DNA from: Brugia malayi | Taxonomy: Eukaryota; Nematoda; Chromadorea; Rhabditida; Onchocercidae | Assembly (NCBI RefSeq): GCF_000002995.4 | Contig: NW_025062476.1 | Coordinates: 9,608,501-9,672,500, forward strand | DNA length: 64,000 nucleotides | Reading direction: 5' to 3' | Shown: in pieces, positions 14,029 to 24,029 of the stretch | Layout of the letters: the number at the start of each line of letters is the position of its first letter | Position numbering within the stretch: position 1 is the first letter of the stretch | Translations under genes and position numbers: made by a program | Notes under the pieces: model-generated | The model's input: the letters and a program-made list of their open reading frames with translations, nothing else | What the model was told of the DNA's origin: nothing | The model's database searches: none

Positions 14029-15369
14029 CTACGACTGCACGCTGCTGTGTTTTCTGGCACGACTTATTGACGGTTCAATTAAGTATCTGCGAACACTTTC
14101 CGTAGGTCTTAGTGCCTCTTTGCAATCTCTCTGGGAACATTTTAGACCTGCAAGCAATTTCTCCCAGAGAGTTCTCTCAAAATGTATCAGAACCGGGGAT
14201 TTGCCATCTTTTTCACCTTCTTCGTTGTATTTTTCATTAGTTCCATCCCGTGGCTCCCAGAGCTTCCTTTCATTCACTGTTTTGCAATTTAATGACCTCC
14301 GCTGTTCCAAATCTTCTTCCTTCGAAGTATCAATGTGATTAACCCCACAACCATTCATTCTGTTTTCTTCATTGATACCGTTTTTTGCGAACTCTGACCT
14401 GGGAATCATTTGCGGATCTAATTTCGAATTTCTTCCAAAATCTTCATGATCTCGCCCATTTTTGACAACTGCATAATCACTAACATTTATATTCCTGACA
14501 GAATGTTTATCATCTGTACGCCCCTCCCTTTCCCTCATATGACTTATTTCCGCTTCGTCCTCAGTACGATATTTTCGTGAGAATGTTCTATCCAGCATTT
14601 TCTCATTAAAATTCCTAACAGATCGCGCATCAACTTCATTGAAAAATTCACTGTTTGCACTTCCGAATGTAGAATTATCTAATAATAAAGGATAGTGAGT
14701 TGGGTTAGTTACATCAGAAGACAAAGTAGGAGCTATTAAGATAGCTAAAGTATTAAAAATTTCCACTAGATCGATAATTCGCAAATCTGACGCAAATTCC
14801 CCGTGACCTAATTTGTTCTGAATTTTTTCAAAAGTGTTGTTCATACTACTGGATATATTACTGGATATGTGGTTCGTGAATCCTACTGTAACTGTAACAG
14901 TCGAATTTATGCTTAGAAAACAACATGCTGAAGAGTTACGTGTAATTATGCTCTTTTCTGCAATTTTATCGTTCCGAGTCATCCCTTCAGAGTTACTGTT
15001 AATTTCGTTGGTTCCGTCAGGCATGGAACTGGAGATACTGTCAGATTCTTTAGGTTGTTTGTCTGTTTCATGTATATAAAGCTTATCTTTCATTGTATCA
15101 CTTTCTTTGATGGCAGAAATAACTTTTTCTTCAACATCATGCACTGTATTTGAAGCGCGAATTACAGTGCTCACAACTTTATATGGCGGTGGAGCAACTG
15201 AATCCCACTCTTCTACAACGTCAACATTTCCACCATAAAGAGATGTTGAAGTAAGATAGTTTGGTTTGTTCCTAGAGTTATCGAACATTGGAAGCATTGA
15301 TTGGTCGGGCATCAATGGATTACATGGAATTATGCTGAATAGCACAAAGAAAAAGGGACGCAATATCAT
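14029..15369 (-). CDS. Probable secreted protein of unknown function, single exon, 446 aa
   Basis: One uninterrupted frame from ATG 15369 to the stop at 14029, the only intronless gene in the window. The N-terminus (M-I-L-R-P then FFFVLFSIIPCNPL) looks like a signal peptide. The rest is mostly polar and predicted to be disordered, with several N-x-S/T sites, one mildly hydrophobic stretch (EIFNTLAILIAPTL, about residue 210), many Arg/Glu/Asp residues and a basic C-terminus. No known domain recognised. Two possible acceptors lie just upstream (TTTTTCTCAG at 15383-15384 and CCACAG at 15372-15373), so trans-splicing is likely. The PRX-5 stop codon is only 156 bp upstream on the same strand, which suggests a two-gene operon. 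Length and the good acceptor argue for a real gene; function is unknown, and it may be restricted to close relatives. Confidence 0.62.
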   Translation of the reverse strand: MILRPFFFVLFSIIPCNPLMPDQSMLPMFDNSRNKPNYLTSTSLYGGNVDVVEEWDSVAPPPYKVVSTVIRASNTVHDVEEKVISAIKESDTMKDKLYIHETDKQPKESDSISSSMPDGTNEINSNSEGMTRNDKIAEKSIITRNSSACCFLSINSTVTVTVGFTNHISSNISSSMNNTFEKIQNKLGHGEFASDLRIIDLVEIFNTLAILIAPTLSSDVTNPTHYPLLLDNSTFGSANSEFFNEVDARSVRNFNEKMLDRTFSRKYRTEDEAEISHMREREGRTDDKHSVRNINVSDYAVVKNGRDHEDFGRNSKLDPQMIPRSEFAKNGINEENRMNGCGVNHIDTSKEEDLEQRRSLNCKTVNERKLWEPRDGTNEKYNEEGEKDGKSPVLIHFERTLWEKLLAGLKCSQRDCKEALRPTESVRRYLIEPSISRARKHSSVQS

Positions 15370-15371
15370 GA

Positions 15372-15384
15372 CTGTGGAAAAACT
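15372..15384 (-). promoter_or_regulatory. Trans-splice acceptor(s) before the secreted-protein gene
   Basis: On the minus strand TTTTTTTCTCAG (AG at 15383-15384) and then CCACAG (AG at 15372-15373) precede the ATG at 15369. There is no upstream exon on this side except the end of prx-5, so these are best read as spliced-leader acceptors of a downstream operon gene. Confidence 0.55.
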
Positions 15385-15525
15385 GAGAAAAAAATAGAAT
15401 TAAGAATACAGGGATAGGAAAATTTTAAATGGATAAATCAAATTTAAAAATTTTTAAATTTTAAATCGATGAAGAAATCACAATTTCTATTCGAGAAGTC
15501 TTTACTGTTGAACAGTTCGCATAAA

Positions 15526-18500
15526 TCAATTCAGTAAACGAATACACTTCTCCAAATCTTGCTCGTTGACAGCTGCTAGCAAATCCAGTGCATAGGGCAA
15601 ACAACTTCGAACGACAGCTGCGCGTAAAGGCATCCAAATTGTAGATGATAAAATGGAGCTATAAGACTGCTGCAGTTGAAGAGCCGTAATAAAATGTTCG
15701 ATTGCTTCTCTAAAATATGCAGTAAAGTAAAAAAAAAAAGGGTTCAAAAGTATTTTGATTTTGACCTTACTTAATATAAGAAGATAACGAAAATAGGTTA
15801 CAAATATATCAGAGAAAATAAAATATGTCGAACAATAAATCACAACTGACAAACGCAACGAATTTATTTGCTAACTCTGACTAGGTAAAAAACTGATCAT
15901 TGTTTAAGAACAATTTTTCAACACAGTTCTGTTCATTTCAAGAAATTAAATCTAACCAGAATCAATTGAGAAAATAAGAACAATAAAAACGAGTGACAGC
16001 ACACATACTTGTAGTTCTGCAATTGAATGCAAGCGATGCCTAGATTACAACGAGCACGTGTATAGTTTGGACAGATCTTGAGAGCTTCGCGATAAGCAGC
16101 AATTGCTTCCGCAGCGCGTTTACCATTAGCCAGTGTTGCTCCCAAACGGTTCCAAAGTACGTAGTCCTACAACATTTTGAAAAAATTTGTTTTAAAGCAA
16201 TCGTATAAAAATTAGTGTGTGGAATAAACGAGCAAGTGTATATGAGGTGAGTCATGAGGTATTTCTTTTAAAATGTTTTATCAGTTATTCTCAATTTCAA
16301 TGAATCATCGCCAGTCCAATAAATAAGCAAAGATATAAAAGGGAGTAATGTAAATTATAACTATTCGGTCAGTCAAACTTGATCAAGATGACCGACAGTA
16401 AGTCAGCAGTTATTCCACTGACAGTAAATGCACTGTGCTCATAACTATAAAGCCTTATTTTGGAATCTCACACAATTTTCAGTATTGTGAATTTTCAGCT
16501 AACTTCAGATTTTAAAAACTTCGAAAATCCGAATGTTTTCATGATTTGCGCTCATACTGCACGAACCTTTGGACTATAAACAAGTGCCAATTCCACTTCT
16601 TCAGCAGCTCGGTTATAATCACCCTTAATGTTGTACACCAAACTTAACGCATTGTGAAGTGTTGCTTCATCAACTGTTTCCGTATTTAAAAGCACTTTTT
16701 GAATTAGTTCTTCCACCTGAATATTAGCGTCATAGGAAATTAAAGTTTATTAATGATTTGTTATTTCTATGCTTTAATTTTTATTCAACAATCGTTAAAA
16801 AACCCTAATTTTTTAATAATTCTGATAACTTTTGTTATTGGTCTACTTACTAATCCCTGTTTTAATGATGATTATTCAAGCCCCAACTAGGAATAGCAGA
16901 ACTTTCACCAAGTGACTAATACTGGTCCATTATACTACAAACCATGAAACCACTTGTATTTTAAAGACAAAATCTCGACTTTTTCCGGCATATGCAGTTA
17001 GGCACTTTATCTATTTCAGCTTTATTGACAATCTTCAGAATATTAATTCATAAGCAAGTAACAAGAGACTGACTGAAAAATATAAGTTTAAAAAACCTGT
17101 TGCGTCCGAACAGTAAGGTCCTCAGTTAGACTACTAGGAGCAGTTTTGAATTCCAACGGAATTGAATCACCATCCAAATAAGACATAATCCACTGTTTCA
17201 AAACTTCTAATGCTTCTAATTCCATATATTCATTAATGTAAACTGTGGCAAGAGCAAGATGTATCTATAAAATGAAGAGAGCATGTCAATCGAAAGGTAA
17301 GTCCTGATTCGTAAGAGAGCACAACCAAAGAGAAGTCAAAAATAAAATTAAAAGGCAGTGATACTTTATTAAAACTTTTGATAACAAGCGTACATGATAT
17401 TAAAAATTGTAGAGCTAAGAATTATATAATATATATTTCTAATTGTATTTCCTTAGAAAGTAGTGATTTTGTTATAAGCATTTACATGCTCTACCATTAA
17501 AGATGGCTTCTTTAAAACTATTCTTTAAATTAGCTTCTCATTTATTAAATTTTTCCAATAATCTGATATAAGAATCAATTTGGTCAATTTAGTAAAAGTT
17601 TGGAACATTAAAAGCTAATTTTATATTTTATACACTAATGCATGTGCATATGTCTCCTTATTGCATGGTTCTTAAATTTTGATTTGAAACATATAAAAAT
17701 TACTTTTTTTTGCTCTGGCTTCAAATCCAAAGCTTTCTTATATGCAGCAATTGCTTGTTTGTCGTTCTCGTTTTCAGTATGACATTTACCAAGTAGAAAC
17801 CAGCCCTGTGAATCGAAGGTTTCTCGAAATATTAAAACGGCTAGAAATAATTAGAAAATAGATTTAAACGCCAAAGTAAAATGGAGAAATTTGTATATTT
17901 CCCACGGACAAAAGTTTTTTATCAAAAACACTACAGATTAGATGACCACGAAGTATTACAAGCTCAGTAAAAGAAAAACAAACTTCAAAACTTTCTTGAT
18001 TCTGTTGTACAGCAGCTTCAAAATATAAAATAGCATCAACTATCAGTCCAGCATCCAGCGCTTGTTTTCCTTTTTCGAATGCATCCATTTCTTTTAAGTA
18101 CGGATTATTCCTTCCGAAAACATACATTTCATCAAAGCGTGTCCTGAAACGAGATACTGGTTGAAAAAGCTTTGATTTTCACAATTTAAATAAACAAAAA
18201 TCAGCAATACCAACTAAGGTTTTGTTCGTTTCTAATCCAAACAATACGATATGTATTCCAACACATTGTACAACATGTAGATTTTTTAATATCCTCGAAA
18301 TATCTAAACACCACCGCTCAAAGAAAGGAATCAATACAAACCAAAATGAATGAACGTATAAAGAAATGAGAGATTACCTTCCTACAAATGTTTTAGCATT
18401 TGTTTCAGTTTTCATTTCAGAAGCACAGATCGCGTTCTAAAAAAAGTGGCATTTTTAATTAGTTAACTGATTAATTGGATGAGTCTTAATCTTGAGCAAT

Positions 18501-19394
18501 TTCATTTCTTTCTTACTTTATTGTCAACTAAACTTTCTAGTGCAAAACCAGCCTCCAATGCAAATCCTTTGTCCATTTGCGATTTTTGGTCAAATTCGTC
18601 GAGAAATTCAGTGGCCCACATCTCAGATTTGTCACTGCAACAATTTTAAAAACGTAGAAAGTTCCAGAATTTATTTTTATGTAAAAATTTGTTGTTTTAA
18701 GCAAGGTCTGCGATTACTGCATACAACATCATATTGGCACTGAAAACCTGGAATCCATGATAGTAATATACCTGGCTTTATCTCGGTCTTCAATTTCTTG
18801 CTCATGAAAGTTTAAATCAGAAAACTCCTTAGCCCATTGTTCTGGTAAATAATTGGCTTGCTGCTCTGCTTCGTTAGCCCACTGTTCAACTAAATTCTTG
18901 GATTGTTGATGTCGTGCTACGTATTCCTCAGCCCACAAATCGACCAGATTTTGTGTAGAGTCCATTTGATCAGCCAATTCGTATAGATTAGTCGTCTTAG
19001 GAGCTGCGGTAGACATTGTAAGACTTATCAGATACTCATCGTCTAGCTGAAGTCAAAGGGAATCTTAGCCAATTTGTACTACACAAACTACTTAAATTGT
19101 TTTCATATGTATCAGTCTCAATGCGTAATTTGATACAAGTAACCTTCGATGGATCAATCCTATAGTTGACTAGGAAATGCCTTTCATCAATGCAATTAGA
19201 ATAAATAATGGACAAACCTTATCGATAATACTTACATTCCGAGGCCTTGAATTCTCAACTAAAAATTGATCCCACGTTTTTTCAAAGTCGTCGTCTAGAT
19301 TTCCCTCAATAACTCGTCTCGACAAATCTACCAAAGGATTGTGCTGTGTACAATCCGTCTCAACTAATGACTTGCCAGCAGAAGTCGAAGTCAT
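15526..19394 (-). CDS. prx-5: Peroxisomal targeting signal 1 receptor PEX5
   Basis: Ten exons, 510 codons, all phases closing: 19236-19394, 18772-19046, 18517-18634, 18378-18436, 17984-18143, 17704-17805, 17097-17264, 16567-16716, 16009-16166, 15526-15709. PEX5 carries newly made matrix enzymes with a C-terminal SKL-type signal from cytosol to peroxisome. The N-terminal half has the conserved cysteine (C15, in [11 protein letters not shown]), which in the family is the monoubiquitination site for recycling, and several W-x-x-x-F/Y docking motifs for PEX13/PEX14 (W91 AEEY, W124 AKEF, W151 ATEF, plus weaker copies at W41 and W109). The C-terminal half, from about residue 204, is made of TPR repeats, including the strongly conserved [15 protein letters not shown] block and the [15 protein letters not shown] repeat. 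Length matches worm PRX-5. The ATG follows a TTTCAG by 18 bp. Confidence 0.96.
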
Positions 19395-20314
19395 TGTTGG
19401 GACTACAAATACCTGAAACACAACCAATACTTGATCGCAATGGAATAAGTCACATTCCCTCTATCTTTCAAAATATCTCGTACATAATTTTCAGCTTATT
19501 CAAATACTCAATCCCAGCAATTCTTATCAATCTCCACTGCCTCTTCAACCGCATACACTGCTCCTCTACCCAGTGATAGTGTATATTATCAATCAGATAC
19601 TGTTTCAGTTTCTATCCATTTTTTTGAAAAATACAGTACCGTTCATAATTGCATGCTTGTAATGCATACTATCCCATTCCGATCAGTCTTTGTCATACTT
19701 CCTATAATACACTATTCTTGTTGCTTAATTCTGATGTTATGAACAAAGCTATGGCCGTCATAAAATTAAATAAATAAGTCCTCGTTAACCTTCAAAAAAA
19801 TTAATCTTTAAAAAAAAGCCTATGCCTAAAAAATAACGCTACCAAAAAAATCACAATTATCGGGAAAACAACACTGCAATGGAACAAAACATTTTTGTTC
19901 GCTCTCAATGAATAAAATTTATGAAAGGATAACAGAATGTGTTTAGTGAGGTAGAAAAAGGAAAAGAGAGTGTCAATAAAGATTGAATGCTGTACAGTAA
20001 GAGATTGTTGAGAGTTGGGAAAGAACATTGTTACAGGGTATTTCCGATTTTAATGCGAATATTTTAACGCTCATTACATTTTCAACATTTCCCTTGTAAT
20101 GTTTACGAACTACTTAACACAGAACGATAGGAGTAGAAGACCAAAAATAAAAATATAACACGCGTTTGTTCACTTTTTGATTTTTGGCGACTCGACTTTC
20201 GATCTTTCGTTCCGTCTCGGATCTCTCGATGGCTTACTGGTAGTTGTGGTGGTGTTGTGTGTTTTGTTGCTGGTTGTGCTGTTTATAGGGGATCATGTAA
20301 AAACAACATTTCAG
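19395..20314. other. Divergent promoter region between prx-5 and the V-ATPase F gene
   Basis: About 0.9 kb separates two start codons on opposite strands. It holds the prx-5 trans-splice acceptor (AG at 19413-19414 on the minus strand) and the outron and acceptor of the V-ATPase gene. The last 150 bp before 20315 are richer in G and T than the surroundings. No coding content recognised. Confidence 0.6.
20305..20314 (+). promoter_or_regulatory. Trans-splice acceptor abutting the V-ATPase F start
   Basis: AACATTTCAG ends at 20314 and the ATG begins at 20315, so the mature message would have only the spliced leader ahead of the start codon. Confidence 0.7.
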
Positions 20315-21159
20315 ATGGCTCATTCTGCTCAAAAAGGAAAAATTATCGCAGTGATTGGAGACGAAGATACTGTGGTCGGATTTCTGCTTGGTGGAATAGG
20401 TGAACTTAATAAGGTTCATTTCGTATTTCTTTTGAGCTCATGCTACAAAGTTGTTTGGTATAAATACTTAGTTTATTAGGCAAGTCAAAGTCTCATGGTT
20501 GTGGTTGACTGTTATATTTTATGTAAATCAAAATGTGTTTTTTATTTCAGGCTCGCCGACCAAATTATTTAATTGTGGACAAAAATACAACAGTTAATGA
20601 GATAGAAGAAGCATTCAAAGATTTTTGTTCGCGTGATGATATTGCGATAATTCTAATCAATCAACATATCGCTGAACAAATACGTTTTGCTGTTGATGAA
20701 TACACTGCCAGTATACCGGCCGTTTTGGAGATTCCATCGAAGGAAGCTCCTTATGACCCAACTAAGGTTATTTTCGATATTTACTCATTTACGTCTTTCT
20801 GTAAAATAATTCACAATTAAAGTGATGTAGCTTCTCTTCTGAATTTACAAATAACTGTTAGTGATTAATGCTAGAAATTGTATGCCCAGCTGTTAGAATG
20901 CTTACCGCCTGCCAAAACACTGAGTTCATTTCCAATTTTAGGTATGTCAAAAATAGTTTCTGACTTCATTATCTACTGCATCCTTTCGATAAAAGTTTGT
21001 CTTGCTTAATGTTAAGATTTTCTCTGTTCCCAGCATCTGATTTTTATTAAGCAGTGGATCTTGCTACTTCTTTGGACTTTCTACAAGTAGCAAGCATTTT
21101 TTCAGGACAGTATAATGAGCCGAGCTAGAGGATTGTTCAACCCAGATGATTTCCGTTGA
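20315..21159 (+). CDS. vha-9: V-type proton ATPase subunit F
   Basis: Three exons (20315-20413, 20551-20766, 21106-21159), 122 codons, all in phase 0. The protein starts [18 protein letters not shown] and continues with [13 protein letters not shown], then [17 protein letters not shown], the [17 protein letters not shown] strand-helix, the [15 protein letters not shown] block and a C-terminus [13 protein letters not shown]. These are the diagnostic parts of V-ATPase subunit F, a stalk subunit of the V1 sector that helps couple ATP hydrolysis to rotation of the proton pump in acidic organelles and plasma membrane. Length is normal (family about 120). The ATG directly follows TTTCAG. The upstream AT-rich frame that also covers exon 1 is not needed, because the acceptor fixes the start. 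Confidence 0.96.
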
Positions 21160-21359
21160 TTCTTAGTAGCTTAGTGTTTTTTTCCGTACATGTCATTCCA
21201 TGTTGATATATTCTGATTTGTAATTTGATGAGTTGATTTTTCAGTAGTTTTGTTTTTTCTCGAAAAATTGCCTTTAAAAAAATTACCTTTGGTTGTTTTC
21301 CGAAATAATATCAATTTCAGAGTAGACCTCCAAATGTTGTGTTTACATTTGCGTGGATT

Positions 21360-21816
21360 TTGCAAATTTTTGTTTTATATGCTTAGTTTGATAGCTTAAT
21401 AATGTTTATGAAGACTATATATAGAGATAAAACAGTCATTTTGTGGTGAATGGAGCAAAACTACCTTGCAGTGAACAATTCATATTTTTGTTATAGTATT
21501 TTCAATTCTTTTCTGTTAAATGTGTTGTCACTCTTGTGATTTCCTGCAGCTGAAATATTACTCATATGATGTAAGTCTTAGGGTTGTATGAGCCTTATGC
21601 AGATTAAGCTCGATCTTTGTAGTGAATTTAAAGGATAGCGTTGATGAAAGTGGAATTTGCAAATTTTTGTTTTATATGCTTAGTTTGATAGCTTAATGAT
21701 GTTTATGAAGATTATATATAGAGATAAAACAGTCATTGTCACTTTTGTGGTTAACGAAGCAAAACTACCTTGCAGTGAACAATTCATATTTTTGTCATTA
21801 TATTTTCAGTTCTTTT
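21360..21816. repeat. Direct duplication of a ~155-bp non-coding block
   Basis: Two copies, 21360-21514 and 21655-21816, share long identical runs including TTTGTTTTATATGCTTAG and ACTACCTTGCAGTGAACAAT, with few substitutions and one small insertion (a few extra bases after CAGTCATT in copy 2). Spacing between copy starts is about 295 bp. The high identity suggests a fairly recent local duplication. Confidence 0.85.
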
Positions 21817-22410
21817 TTTGGTAGCTGATCACTGCTGTAGAATTTGTGGAATAATTAGGAGTAAAGTAGGTGGTTATTGAAATCTGAATAGAGCTGTCTG
21901 TTAAGATTGGTGATAATGACTAATAGCAAATTAGAGGTGTAAACTTTATTGGCTTTTATAATGTGAACTAGTAGCGATTTGTTTCAATTTTTATTGAAGG
22001 TAATACAGGAAAAAGAGTGATTAGAAGAATTTCTTGCTGATATTTTTCATCTTACTTCTCTCCATGGTCTTTTTTCTGGAGATTTATTATAACTCAGGAA
22101 TGCAAAAACAGAGCTTTTATAGTATTATTTTCAAGTTATACATAAGCAATAAAAGAGTGGTTGCATGTTATCGAATACTATAATGTTTTTCATATTTCCA
22201 GTCTTAAGTGTAGTATTAATCAAACAAAAGATGTAATATGACATTCTGGAGGGGACTATAGCAAACAAAGAGGATTCCGTACCATCACTAACTCGCTAGA
22301 TTCATGTAAATTCTCCTACGTTCATCTGACAAATAGAAATCTCAATTTTTTGTTTCTATAAAACTGTCGGGAAAGCGATATATCCTTTTGCCACATGAAA
22401 TAAAAATAAT

Positions 22411-22416
22411 TTCAGA
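22411..22416 (+). promoter_or_regulatory. Trans-splice acceptor of the ClpP gene
   Basis: AATTTCAG with AG at 22414-22415, one base before the ATG at 22417. Confidence 0.65.
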
Positions 22417-23847
22417 ATGCAAGGATTATCGTTTATTCGACAATTATTTTCCCATCGACAGTTGCATATTTCTTTACTTAGGCAACAGACGATACCAATG
22501 GTGGTTGATCAGGATGGCCGTATTGAAAGAGTTTATGACATTTATTCACGGCTGCTCAAAGATCGTATTGTTTGTGTAATGACATCGGTTTGTTATTATA
22601 ATTGGTTGTTATAATTTATTCATTTATTCTTCACTCACGTGTATTTTTATGACATCACATAGATGCTGGATGATAGCTTCAATTCTCTTTCGAGTTGCAA
22701 TTCTCTCTTTCTTTCTGTTTTCGAGATATACAAATAGACTGTTTTTTAGATAAATGACCAGGTTGCTGCTTCTATTATTGCACAGCTTCTCTTTTTACAA
22801 GGCGAAAGCGCGAAGAGTACTATTAATATGTATATAATGTGTCCTGGTAAGAAAATCGTTTTGTATTTATTTTGTCTTTTTCTTCCCAAGTTAAGCCTTG
22901 ACTTTAAGTTCGAGTCTTTTCTAGGTGGAAGCGTGACTGCTGGCTTAGGTATTTATGACACGATGCAGTATATTAGCGCTCCAGTAGCAACTTGGTGTAT
23001 TGGCCAGGTGATCGGTTTGTAATCTTTAATAAATTGTGGTTGAATCCTTCTCTCTTCCGATTTTTCATTTGTATATGCGCTGTTTACTTGGACCAAAAAG
23101 ATCTAATTATTCGGTGATCACTCTAGGCTGCAAGTATGGGTAGTCTTCTGCTGTCTGCTGGTGCAAAAGGGATGCGTACATCGTTGCCCAACGCTCGCAT
23201 AATGGTTCATCAACCTAGTGGTGGTGCAGAAGTACACATTTACTATTTGGTTTCGATTCTTTGTACATATTTCATTCGCCTGTTATGTCAGTAATCTCAG
23301 AAATTTAAATATCTGGTAGCCTAATTGGGTTACGAATTTTTCTTACTGATTTTCTTAAGGGCCAAGCATCCGATATTTTGATTCGAGCCGAAGAAATTGG
23401 TAGACTGAAAACACGGTTGAACAAAATTTATGCCGTTCATACAGGTAAAGCGTATTCAACATATGTAACTATATTCTTTTAATTACAATGATATTTCCGT
23501 CTGTGAGAGAAATTTAGTTTCTCTGATGAGAATGACTATGCTTCTTGATTTTAAAATTTGCCCTATGATTATTAGTGTTTTGTGAATAAGGAGTAATTTA
23601 AGAAGTATTATGCATCCAGTTTTTAGTAATATAGTAATATTTAAGATTTGTTCCCATTCTTTTGAACTATAGTAAAGGCTAATTTGTGATCTAGTGTGTA
23701 TCTGTAAGCTTTCTTGTCATCGTGTTTGTAGGACAAGATATTGAAACGATTGAGGAAGTACTAGATCGCGATAGATATATGAGTCCGGAAGAAGCCAAAC
23801 AGTTCGGTATAATTGATCAGATAGAGACTTCTGCATTTGATTTGTGA
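22417..23847 (+). CDS. clpp-1: Mitochondrial ATP-dependent Clp protease proteolytic subunit ClpP
   Basis: Six exons (22417-22587, 22750-22846, 22925-23007, 23127-23231, 23360-23444, 23732-23847), 218 codons, phases closing. ClpP forms a 14-subunit barrel that degrades proteins fed to it by ClpX in the mitochondrial matrix. The first ~25 residues ([18 protein letters not shown]) are basic, hydrophobic and free of acidic residues, as in a mitochondrial targeting signal. The core has all catalytic residues: Ser120 in GQAASMGS, His145 in MVHQP and Asp194 in DRDRYMS; the spacings of 25 and 74 residues equal those in E. coli ClpP. Other family blocks: [34 protein letters not shown], and HTGQDIE. 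It lacks the long C-terminal extension found in mammals. Donor GTTTGT after exon 1. Confidence 0.96.
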
Positions 23848-24023
23848 TTTTATTATATTTTTTGTTGCTTTTACATTATATATGCTTTTCTGATAACTAA
23901 CTGTTGGCCCAGTCATTGTTCATTTTATGATTGATGAGAAATGTCAGTCCTCTTGAAGGAATGGTATTTTTTCTTTGGTGGATGATCCTCTGTAAATATT
24001 TGTCTTCGGTCACGAATGATTGA

Positions 24024-24029
24024 AATAAA
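24024..24029 (+). terminator. Polyadenylation signal AATAAA of the ClpP gene
   Basis: AATAAA about 180 bp after the ClpP stop codon, the first such hexamer on that strand, in a suitable position for the 3' end of the message. Confidence 0.5.

Larger units (their letters stand above)
21160..22416. other. Intergenic between V-ATPase F and ClpP genes
   Basis: About 1.25 kb on the shared strand, too long for a typical tight operon gap. It contains the 3' UTR of the V-ATPase gene, an imperfect direct duplication (21360-21514 and 21655-21816) and, at 22411-22415, the acceptor of the next gene. No protein content recognised. Confidence 0.6.
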
